DNA of 32,313 nt from Acidobacteriaceae bacterium (GTDB taxonomy: Bacteria > Acidobacteriota > Terriglobia > Terriglobales > Acidobacteriaceae): NCBI GenBank assembly GCA_030038195.1, contig JASHPJ010000152.1:1-32313 (forward strand), in the 5' to 3' direction. Positions within the stretch are counted from its first letter, which is position 1. Every line of letters begins with the position of its first letter. Position numbers and translations under genes: made by a program. Shown in pieces: positions 11,232 to 17,867 of this stretch. The notes under the pieces are model-generated. The model was given only the letters and a program-made list of their open reading frames with translations. It did no database searches and was not told the origin of the DNA.

Positions 11232-12056
11232 ATGCACTTCAATTTTCACTTTACGGCCGTCGAGACTCTCTGGACGCTGACTTTTGCGGGGCTGCTCGTT
11301 CTCCTGGTTGTGCTGCTGGGGCGCGATCGCGTTCACCGCTTTCCCTGGTTCACCGCCAGCATGGTGCTGATGACGCTGCGGCTGCTGGCCAGCCGGCTGC
11401 TGTTCGACAAGCTGGCGCCGCTCACCTCCAGCGAAGTCTTTCTCATGCTGGCCGACATAGGCGCCGTCGTCTCCTTCCTGGTGGTTGTGGAGATGGCGCG
11501 CCGGGCCTTTGCGCGCGCTTCGCGCACCGCGTGGATCGTGGGAACGCTGGTTCTGCTCGCCGTTGCCGCAACGGTCGTGATCGCCTGGGGTCCATGGCCG
11601 GCCGCACAGACGCTGTTGGCCCGCTCCACGCTGGCGAACCTGCGGCTGATGCAACTGGTGGCGCAGAAGAGCGACCTTCTGATCGACCTTCTGATCATCG
11701 AGCTGGGTCTGCTGGCGGCGTTTTGCGGACGTTGGTTCAACGCCGGCTGGCGCAGCCATACGCAGCGCATCGTCCTTGGCCTCTCCACGGCGTCTATTGC
11801 CCAACTGCTGTTGCGCGCGGCTCTGCAGGTGTTTGCCAACGCCCCGCCGCCGAAGAGCGAAGCGGAGTATCAGCGGCTCATCGGGCTGCAGGGTAAGCTC
11901 TTCAACGCTAACAGCGTGGTATTCCTGGTGGTGCTGGTCTGGTGGATCGCCTGCCTGTGGATCGACGAGCCGGGTGCGGCTGCTCCAGGCAGTCCGGAGC
12001 CAGTGGTGAAAAGCGATTCGGCCGGCGTGGACAGCGCAGCCGATCAACAGGCGTAG
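11232..12056 (+). CDS. Seven-helix membrane protein of unknown function
   Basis: A 274-residue integral membrane protein from the ATG at 11232 (MHFNFHFTAVETLWTL). Seven hydrophobic segments are visible at about residues 11-30, 38-58, 68-88, 100-120, 147-167, 178-200 and 226-245. The C-terminal tail is short and hydrophilic. There is no retinal-lysine motif or other sensor signature, and no enzyme motif is recognised. Upstream in-frame starts at 11145 and 11211 would add a basic leader; I prefer 11232 because the hydrophobic part begins soon after and AAGG precedes it, but this is uncertain. It resembles hypothetical proteins I associate with Acidobacteriota. The gene is followed 90 bases later, same strand, by another membrane protein of unknown function. 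Confidence 0.75.
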   Translation: MHFNFHFTAVETLWTLTFAGLLVLLVVLLGRDRVHRFPWFTASMVLMTLRLLASRLLFDKLAPLTSSEVFLMLADIGAVVSFLVVVEMARRAFARASRTAWIVGTLVLLAVAATVVIAWGPWPAAQTLLARSTLANLRLMQLVAQKSDLLIDLLIIELGLLAAFCGRWFNAGWRSHTQRIVLGLSTASIAQLLLRAALQVFANAPPPKSEAEYQRLIGLQGKLFNANSVVFLVVLVWWIACLWIDEPGAAAPGSPEPVVKSDSAGVDSAADQQA

Positions 12057-12146
12057 AGCCTGCCTGCCGCCCGATTGCCTGGGAATGGCGGCCTCTGCGC
12101 GTCGAATTTTCTTGCGCCCGATGAGTGGATCGCGTAGGTTCTGCAC

Positions 12147-13604
12147 ATGCTCCACTTTGATCTGACTGCCAGGTTCTGGCTCAGACGGATCGCTGTGTTT
12201 CTGCTGGTCGTGGCCGCCATCTGGGCGTGTGTGGCGGCGCTGCGAATCTACGGCCGCGGCGGGATCGCCGGCGTTCCGGTGGAGACGGTCGCTCCGATCG
12301 CTATCAAGCAGACGCCTGCCAGTGCAGACAGCCACCTGCAGATCGCCGTGGCGCCGCCCGTCGATCGCCTCGGTCCCGGCCAGTCTGCGCCGCTTCACCT
12401 GTTGCTCGAAAACGATGGCGGCATCCAGGGCCGGTTTACCCCATCCGCCGTGGCGGCCGGGGGATGCATCCAGCTCGATATCGCAAAGATGCAGTCGAGC
12501 CTGAAGATCACGCCGGACGGCAAGGGCGCGCCGGGGATCGAACTGGGTCCGCACGCCACAGCCACTCTCGATATTCCCGTGGATACAACCTGCGCAGGAG
12601 TGCATCTTCCGCACAGCGAGATGATGCAACTGGCCTATACCTGGTCCACGACGGTCGTTACGCGGGCGCGGGGCTGCTCCTGCAAGCTGCAACCCAGGGC
12701 GGGCAAAAGCCAGCGCGGCTTCACCGGCCTGATCTCGACCTCGCCGCTTACGGTCACATCGCCCGCGGCGGAAGGAAACCGGCGGGCTCTGCATCTGGCG
12801 CTCTTGCTGGCGCAGGATTTCACCTGGCCTGTCCTGCTGGCGCTGCTGGCGGCGCTGAGCCAGGGCGTTCTGGCGCGCCGGGCCGAGCGCCAGCAGATTT
12901 TTACCACGCTGCTGCCCGTATACACAGAGCTGGTGCAGGCGCACTACCTTCCCATTACGCGCCGCATGGAGATCGTGCAGGCGGAAGCGAAGAAGATTCA
13001 TCCTCCGAGGCACGGCCAAAACCCGGATATCGCGCTGCAGAGAACGTTTTGTGCCATTCTGCTGATGCGCAGCCGCGCGCTCCACCTGCTCACCGCCAAG
13101 GGTGGGGTCTTCTTCCGCAGCTCGATTGCCGAAGAGCTGTTTGCCGCGTGCTTCTCGGGTTTTTATCTTGGATTTCAACGGGCCGCCGGCGATGCCGGCA
13201 CGGTGGAAGCCTGCGCCGCGGCGCTCGATCCCGATTTCACGCTCTCGCAGTGCATCGGGTTCGTTTTTTCGTTTGCGCAGGCCGCCGTGACGGCGCCGCT
13301 GTTCGCCGGCTTCTCTGCCCGCTGGGTGAACGTGGGCAACCGGACGCCGCGCTTCAACCGGTACCTGACGGTGCTTGATCTGGCCAAGCAGGTGATGAGC
13401 TTTGAGTGCGACCGGATCTTTTACGAAGGCAGCCGGAGGGGCGCGCGTGGCGACTCGACATGGTACTTCGATCCGCCGCAGTTCGAGTTTTCAGCGCAGA
13501 TCGGCGCCTTTCCGCGCGCCTACCGAACCAGAGTCGCACGGCTTCTGACCGCTTATCTGAATGGAATTCCCGGAGAATGCAAAAAAGAAGCGACTTATCT
13601 TTAA
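12147..13604 (+). CDS. Two-helix membrane protein with extracytoplasmic and cytoplasmic domains, unknown function
   Basis: A 485-residue protein not assigned to a known family. A first membrane helix (about residues 14-33) is followed by a region of about 180 residues that looks like a beta-sandwich, with several PXXXLXPGQS/LHLLLEN-type strands. This part contains a Cys-rich turn with Cys177 and Cys179 (ARGCSCKLQP). A second hydrophobic segment (about 213-243, DFTWPVLLALLAALSQGVLA) leads to a mostly helical domain of about 240 residues with many aromatic and Arg residues, probably cytoplasmic. No enzymatic motif is seen. The topology suggests that an outside domain could signal to or anchor an inside one. 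It probably shares a transcript with the seven-helix gene. It converges on msrA, with about 150 bases between the two stops. Confidence 0.72.
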   Translation: MLHFDLTARFWLRRIAVFLLVVAAIWACVAALRIYGRGGIAGVPVETVAPIAIKQTPASADSHLQIAVAPPVDRLGPGQSAPLHLLLENDGGIQGRFTPSAVAAGGCIQLDIAKMQSSLKITPDGKGAPGIELGPHATATLDIPVDTTCAGVHLPHSEMMQLAYTWSTTVVTRARGCSCKLQPRAGKSQRGFTGLISTSPLTVTSPAAEGNRRALHLALLLAQDFTWPVLLALLAALSQGVLARRAERQQIFTTLLPVYTELVQAHYLPITRRMEIVQAEAKKIHPPRHGQNPDIALQRTFCAILLMRSRALHLLTAKGGVFFRSSIAEELFAACFSGFYLGFQRAAGDAGTVEACAAALDPDFTLSQCIGFVFSFAQAAVTAPLFAGFSARWVNVGNRTPRFNRYLTVLDLAKQVMSFECDRIFYEGSRRGARGDSTWYFDPPQFEFSAQIGAFPRAYRTRVARLLTAYLNGIPGECKKEATYL

Positions 13605-13757
13605 AGATCCGCGAAAACACAGGAAGTCGCAGCCGCACCCATGGCGCGAGTGGTCACTCAGATGATCGGGCGGGCTTTGACGAGGATGATTGGACGCGCA
13701 CGCATAGGGACACTCTCCTGATCTGACACTCTTAGTATACCACGCATTGAGATGCGG

Positions 13758-14237
13758 TTAGATATGGCAGCTCGCCAGCCCACGCTTTTCCAGGTAGCGC
13801 TGGTGATACTCCTCGGCCCGCCAGAAGGTCTGCGCCGGCTCAACCCTGGTGACGATGCGCCTGGGCTTGAAGACGCCCGCGGCGGTCAACTGCTCGATCT
13901 TGGCGAGCGCCTGCTGCTCCTGCACCGGCGAGTGATAGAAAATAGCCGACCGGTACTGCGTGCCCCAGTCCGGACCCTGGCGGTTGAGCGTTGTCGGGTC
14001 GTGGAGCGCGAAGAACGCGTCCAGCAACTGCGCGTAAGTCACCTGTTCCGGGTCGAAGTCGAGCTCGACCACCTCGGCATGGCCGGTCTTGTCGGTACAA
14101 ACGTCCTTGTAGGTGGGTCGCTCCAGCGTGCCGCCTTCGTAGCCCACGGCGGTGGCTGTCACGCCGGGGATGGCCGCAAACGCCGCCTCCACGCCCCAGA
14201 AGCATCCTGCCCCGAATGTCGCTTTTTCAGTGCTCAT
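13758..14237 (-). CDS. msrA: Peptide-methionine (S)-S-oxide reductase
   Basis: A 159-residue enzyme that repairs oxidised methionine in proteins. The catalytic motif [12 protein letters not shown] puts the nucleophile at Cys12. Other MsrA signatures follow: [37 protein letters not shown] and [13 protein letters not shown]-terminal Cys157 (LASCHI) is well placed to act as resolving cysteine for recycling by thioredoxin. Length is at the short end of the family and complete, and there is no fused MsrB domain or export signal, so it is cytosolic. A diverged copy of the nested palindrome (14287-14396) begins 49 bases upstream of the start codon, a placement similar to that at katG. Confidence 0.96.
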   Translation of the reverse strand: MSTEKATFGAGCFWGVEAAFAAIPGVTATAVGYEGGTLERPTYKDVCTDKTGHAEVVELDFDPEQVTYAQLLDAFFALHDPTTLNRQGPDWGTQYRSAIFYHSPVQEQQALAKIEQLTAAGVFKPRRIVTRVEPAQTFWRAEEYHQRYLEKRGLASCHI

Positions 14238-14286
14238 ATTGCATCAGATGCAAACCAGTTGAATTGGTAACACGCATGCCCGTTAC

Positions 14287-14396
14287 AGCGGTTTCACTTC
14301 AAGTGTGTACAGAACCGGTACGGCCGAGTGGCGTTTTCTTAAGGAAAACGCCACTTGAGGGTCACGGCTTCGCTCTGCACCCATTGGAGAACCGCT
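14287..14396. repeat. Nested palindromic element, copy 3 (diverged, inverted; upstream of msrA)
   Basis: Outer arms AGCGGTT (14287-14293) and AACCGCT (14390-14396) enclose a strong inner hairpin, GTGGCGTTTTC, TTAA, then GAAAACGCCAC (about 14328-14354). The inner part and its flank (GCCGAGTGGC) match the reverse complement of copies 1 and 2, while the rest has diverged. It lies between msrA and the 3' end of the DUF3108 gene, both on the minus strand. It might also work as a terminator for the latter's neighbourhood or as part of the msrA leader. Confidence 0.65.
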
Positions 14397-14442
14397 ATAG
14401 CCGATGCGCAAAGTACGCGCATCGCCGAAGGTGGAGCGCCCG

Positions 14443-15252
14443 CTACTTGCTGTCGTCGCTGGTGAGGCGGAAGGTGATGGTGCCCCAGAAGGAGCGGGCG
14501 CGCATCTGCACGGGCAGATGGCGGTCGTCGTCGGTGTACCAGATCCAGATGTTGCCGCGGTTTTTCACCACGCCGGCGTCGGCGGTGGGCTGCACGCGGA
14601 TGGTTTTGAAAGTTCCGAGAGTGGTCTTGATCTCCTCGGCGCCTTCCACCTTCATAGTCACGGGCACGGTGCGTTGCGCGTCGGCCACCGGGACAACGAA
14701 GCTGTGGCCCACCGCGAGCGGCTGCGAGGCGGTGTAAAACATCCCGGTGAGCAGGTCGGTCAGGCAGCCCGGCACGGGCGTTTCCACATGCTTGCTCTGG
14801 CCGGTGACCAGGTTCTTTTCGTCGAGAATGGATTTGTTCTGGCCGTAGTCGAGCCGGAGAGTGGAGTTGACCTGGCGGCGGCCCTCCACGGTCTGCTTGT
14901 CGAACTCGAAGGTGCAACCCTTGGCGCGGTCAAAGCTGGTTTGGAAGTGATCGCTCAGATGGAAGAGCAGGTTGATGGCGCCGCTGGTCTCGGCGCTGGC
15001 GGTCAGGCGCTCGCGGTCGCCGTCGGCCTCAAAGCGGACCTGGGCGGTGGCGACGGGGAAGACGCGCCAGTCGACCGAGTAGGTAAGGGTCTGCTTTTGC
15101 GGAAAGGCGAAGCCCGTCCGCGGGGGCGTGAGCGTGACCGGCTGCTGGCCATCAACCGCAGCCGCGAGCGCAAGGGCGCATGCTAGGGTCGCTTTCAACA
15201 ACGTAGAAAGTGGCTCCTTCACAAAAAACGTAGACGCCCGCAAAACGCTCAT
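14443..15252 (-). CDS. DUF3108 domain protein, exported
   Basis: A 269-residue protein with a signal peptide (hydrophobic LLKATLACALALAAAVDG) followed by a DUF3108 domain over most of the remainder. Recognisable family features are FPQKQTLTYSVDWRVFPVAT near residue 50 and the late IWIWYTDDDRHLPVQMRA strand. Proteins of this family are predicted beta-barrel-like or lipid-binding periplasmic proteins of unknown role. The start codon ATG overlaps the stop of the membrane methyltransferase gene by four bases (ATGA at 15249-15252), a strong sign of translational coupling. This puts it third in a run with the GT9 glycosyltransferase and the methyltransferase. An envelope or lipid-related role is inferred from that context. 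Confidence 0.85.
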   Translation of the reverse strand: MSVLRASTFFVKEPLSTLLKATLACALALAAAVDGQQPVTLTPPRTGFAFPQKQTLTYSVDWRVFPVATAQVRFEADGDRERLTASAETSGAINLLFHLSDHFQTSFDRAKGCTFEFDKQTVEGRRQVNSTLRLDYGQNKSILDEKNLVTGQSKHVETPVPGCLTDLLTGMFYTASQPLAVGHSFVVPVADAQRTVPVTMKVEGAEEIKTTLGTFKTIRVQPTADAGVVKNRGNIWIWYTDDDRHLPVQMRARSFWGTITFRLTSDDSK

Positions 15253-15896
15253 CGTGCCCCGTGCAGGATGACCGAGAGCGCCGGACGTAAAAAGATCAGG
15301 CTGAGGTAAAGCAGAGCGGCCCCTATTGCAGCATTGTACTCGCGGTGTTTCCGGTAACGGCTGAGCGAGAAGCCGGCCGAGGAGCCGATGTGGACCGCGC
15401 CGGGATCAGCGGGAGACTGGGTGGCCTGGGTCCTGGCCGAGCCCAGGCGCGGAACGAGTCTTGGAACGGCGCGGCAGTAGGCGTCGAAATCAGGAAACGT
15501 GGCGCGCAAAAACCGCTCCTCCGAGGCGATAACCGGTATATAAATCAGTGCAAAACCGGCAGCGAGCAGCAGAGCCATGGCCCAGCTTTCGAGCGCCACG
15601 ACAAAACCGGCGGCAATAAGCATGGAGCCGAGATAGAGCGGGTTGCGAGTGTGGGCGTAGGGGCCGGTCATGGTGAGCTCACGGTTCTTTTTGACGTATC
15701 CGGCGGCATAGCCGCGCAACCACAGACCGGGCAAGACGAAAACGAAGCTCCACACGATGGCAGCCGGCTGCGGTGCGCGGCGCCATAACTCAAATAGATA
15801 GAGCACGGCGGTGACAAAACCGAGCGGCACGCGGATGCGCCGGGCGATGCGTTGCCAGCGGGCGATCCAATCCTGCTGGAGAACGGGAGCGCTCAT
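15249..15896 (-). CDS. ICMT/PEMT-like integral membrane methyltransferase
   Basis: A 215-residue membrane protein with about four or five hydrophobic segments. The C-terminal half carries the isoprenylcysteine carboxyl methyltransferase/phospholipid methyltransferase signature: GPYAHTRNPLYLGSMLIAAG, then EERFLRATFPDFDAYCRAVP. In this family these motifs bind S-adenosylmethionine at the membrane face. Bacterial members methylate lipids or other hydrophobic substrates, but the exact substrate here is unknown; protein prenylation is not expected. The ATG overlaps the GT9 stop by four bases (15893-15896) and its own stop overlaps the DUF3108 start in the same way, so all three are one operon. A long C-terminal tail beyond the methyltransferase motif (about residues 155-215) includes an extra hydrophobic stretch. 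Confidence 0.85.
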   Translation of the reverse strand: MSAPVLQQDWIARWQRIARRIRVPLGFVTAVLYLFELWRRAPQPAAIVWSFVFVLPGLWLRGYAAGYVKKNRELTMTGPYAHTRNPLYLGSMLIAAGFVVALESWAMALLLAAGFALIYIPVIASEERFLRATFPDFDAYCRAVPRLVPRLGSARTQATQSPADPGAVHIGSSAGFSLSRYRKHREYNAAIGAALLYLSLIFLRPALSVILHGAR

Positions 15897-16981
15897 CGTG
15901 GGCTGCTCCCGCTGTTGGTCACCTGATCCTGCTCGTCCAGCAGTTCCCCGGTGGCTTTGAGTACCTCTTCCGGCGTGATGGTGAGCAGGCCGGCTTCGGG
16001 CTCCGGGCGACGGGTGTGGTCGCGGCGGCTCTCAGGGCTGCGTAGCACGCGAAAGCGCGTGCCGTAGGGTCCATTGCGGCTGGGGTCAGTGGGGCCATAG
16101 ATGCCCACGACCGGCCGGCTCAGCGCGCAGGCCAGGTGGAGCGGGCCGGTGTCTCCGGCGACGCAGATGGCCACGCGGCGGGTGACGGCAATGAGTTGGT
16201 CGAGCGACATGGCCAGCGGAATGGCCGCGCCGCTAGCTTCTTTCACGATCACGTCAGCCATGGACTCCTCGCCGGGACCGGCGTTGACCAGCACGCGCAG
16301 GCCGCGGGCCATCAGTCCACGCGCCACGGCGGCGTAGCGCTCGACCGGCCAGCGCTTGGCGCCCCAGCCGGCGCCGGGGTTGATGAGCGCCACGGGGCGC
16401 TCGCCGCTGGAGCGGAGCATGTCGTCGCACCAGGCTTCAGCGACCGGATCGACAGGAAGCTGCGGCGGAATGGGCTCAAGCTCGTCGCCGGCGATCTGCT
16501 GCGCCAGCTCGAAGTCTTGCTCGATGACGTGGGCGCCGCGGGTGGGCACGCGCTCGGTGAAGAGCCAGCGGGCGATACCTTCGCGCGGCGCGGCCTCGCC
16601 GATCATGCGTCGATGGCCGGCCATGCGCCCGACAACAGCCGAGCGGATGGCGCCCTGCAGGTCGATTACCGCGTCATAGCCGGCCGCGCGCAGCTCCCGG
16701 CGCAGTGACCGGATGCCGTGCAACGTACTTGTGCTCAAAGGCTTGGCCCGCCACTCGCGGGTGGGCGCAAAGTGCAGCCGGTCGACAACCGGCATAGCCG
16801 AACCGCGTTCCGTAGCGCCGGGAGCGGCCAGCAGCCCGCGCCAGCGCGGCTCCACGACCCAGCCGATCACCCAGCTTGGATGCATCCGGCGCAGAGCCGT
16901 CACCGCCGGCAGGGCGTGCAGAATGTCGCCCATGGCGCCCAGCCGGACCACGAGCAGACGGTACTTGGACTGCGTGTGCAA
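15893..16981 (-). CDS. Glycosyltransferase family 9 (lipopolysaccharide heptosyltransferase-like)
   Basis: A GT-B fold glycosyltransferase of the ADP-heptose:LPS heptosyltransferase family, about 362 residues from a TTG start. Signatures are the N-terminal RLLVVRLGAMGDILHALPA, the nucleotide-sugar region INPGAGWGAKRWPVERYAAV, and AGDTGPLHLACALSRPVVG with GIYGPTDPSRNGPYG. These place it near WaaC/WaaF, enzymes that add heptose to the LPS inner core at the cytosolic membrane face. The open frame extends to 17161, but the extra N-terminus is Cys/Arg-rich and unlike the family. TTG at 16981 or GTG at 17002 are the likely starts, and the choice is uncertain. First gene of a three-gene overlapping operon. 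Acceptor sugar is not deducible. Confidence 0.88.
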   Translation of the reverse strand: MHTQSKYRLLVVRLGAMGDILHALPAVTALRRMHPSWVIGWVVEPRWRGLLAAPGATERGSAMPVVDRLHFAPTREWRAKPLSTSTLHGIRSLRRELRAAGYDAVIDLQGAIRSAVVGRMAGHRRMIGEAAPREGIARWLFTERVPTRGAHVIEQDFELAQQIAGDELEPIPPQLPVDPVAEAWCDDMLRSSGERPVALINPGAGWGAKRWPVERYAAVARGLMARGLRVLVNAGPGEESMADVIVKEASGAAIPLAMSLDQLIAVTRRVAICVAGDTGPLHLACALSRPVVGIYGPTDPSRNGPYGTRFRVLRSPESRRDHTRRPEPEAGLLTITPEEVLKATGELLDEQDQVTNSGSSPR

Positions 16982-17239
16982 ACTCTCATTTTCGCACAGC
17001 ACAGGCTGCGGCGGACGCGGCTGAAAGCTGCGTCGGCATGGACTGAAGCTCCGCAAAAGACAGGTCTCTTGCCCGATGAAGAAAATGACTGCGTTAAGAA
17101 CGCGCTTTCGGGCAGGAACACCGGATTTGCAGCAGGTTGGAGATGCCGCCGCATCCGGCATTCGGATGGCGGTGGAAATACCGCCCGTACAGCCGGTCCT
17201 GAGACGGCGCTACCCTTGCGCCTGCCGGCACGCTACAGC

Positions 17240-17485
17240 TCAGGACGCCTTGGCGCGCAGCACCTGCTCGGCGCGAAACCAGTCCTCTGCATCGAATCCG
17301 TGCTGGTGGCCGCGCTCGATCCAGAACTGGTGGGCGAGAACCGCCACCTGCTCATGCGAGACGGGCATCGGCATCTGGGTCACGTTGGTGGGAGCGTCGT
17401 TGGTGACGGTTTTCTTGGTGGCGGTCTTGCGTGGCTTGGCGGGAGCCTTGGGCTTGGCACCAGCCTTGTTGACGGTCTCTGCCAT
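17240..17485 (-). CDS. DUF2934 domain protein
   Basis: An 81-residue cytosolic protein. The first half is an Ala/Lys/Pro-rich, highly basic tail (KPKAPAKPRKTATKKT) reminiscent of histone-like or nucleic-acid-binding tails. The second half is the DUF2934 domain: VSHEQVAVLAHQFWIERGHQ, then GFDAEDWFRAEQVL. This domain is widespread in Acidobacteriota and Proteobacteria and has no established function. The ATG at 17485 is fixed by a perfect AGGAGG just upstream. A longer open frame to 17590 lacks such support. It lies about 260 bases upstream of the GT9 start on the same strand and is divergent from the heparinase-like gene. A DNA-associated role is only a guess from the basic tail. Confidence 0.88.
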   Translation of the reverse strand: MAETVNKAGAKPKAPAKPRKTATKKTVTNDAPTNVTQMPMPVSHEQVAVLAHQFWIERGHQHGFDAEDWFRAEQVLRAKAS

Positions 17486-17493
17486 GGAATCGT

Positions 17494-17499
17494 CCTCCT
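17494..17499 (-). promoter_or_regulatory. Perfect Shine-Dalgarno site AGGAGG
   Basis: AGGAGG on the minus strand lies eight bases before the ATG at 17485 and decides the start of the DUF2934 gene against the longer frame beginning at 17590. Confidence 0.8.
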
Positions 17500-17650
17500 G
17501 TGGGGTATGGGGGTTGGCCAATCTACGGGCCGTCTCCCCTAGGATAACGGATCGGAGGGATACCGGGTAAGTCCCGAAGGTACCCAGCAAACTCTAGCGG
17601 TCAACGGGTCAAGGATTGGCTTGGTTGGGTAGTCAGTCAGTTTGGAACTG

Positions 17651-17732
17651 TTTTGAAAGGGCATGGCTTCAGCCGTACCGTATAGCCGTGCCGTATAGTA
17701 GATAGTTCAGAAGGTGTGTGGGCTTTAGCCCC
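17651..17732 (+). repeat. GGCTTTAGCCC-type repeat, copy A
   Basis: Starts TTTTGAAAGGGCATGGCTTC and ends in the palindrome GGGCTTTAGCCC (17720-17731). Both ends recur, in the opposite orientation, at 24451-24541. The palindrome recurs inside the ThyX-like gene, and the first end recurs at 23496-23538. It lies in the 380-base gap between the divergent DUF2934 and heparinase-like genes. No coding content. Confidence 0.65.
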
Positions 17733-17770
17733 GGAGGGATGGTTTTCCTCAAACTGGCCCACTACTCTGG

Positions 17771-17799
17771 TTGACAGGATCGTTCCTGCTCCTTAAGCT
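17771..17799 (+). promoter_or_regulatory. Possible sigma-70 promoter of the heparinase-like gene
   Basis: TTGACA (17771-17776), a 17-base spacer and TAAGCT (17794-17799). The -35 is perfect, but the -10 matches only three of six positions. It lies about 70 bases upstream of the ATG at 17868, in the right orientation. Confidence 0.35.
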
Positions 17800-17867
17800 G
17801 CTTTGTCGCCTCCGGCGTCCGCCCGGCAGTGCGCTGATCCCTTTATTTTTTAAGGATTGACTGCCCA

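Noticed and set aside
11115..13178. A 687-codon minus-strand frame
   Set aside because: Rich in Gln, Arg, His and Gly with no domain, lying antisense to two credible membrane-protein genes with good hydrophobic structure. A typical high-GC shadow frame.
13655..13705. Apparent direct repeat GATGATCGGG / GATGATTGGA spaced 24 bases, encoding a repeated ARPII on the minus strand
   Set aside because: Only two imperfect units without further copies or a plausible gene; likely chance in a short convergent intergenic gap.
14443..15896. Protein prenylation pathway suggested by the ICMT-like gene
   Set aside because: Bacterial ICMT-like proteins usually act on other hydrophobic substrates; no CaaX protease or prenyltransferase is nearby.
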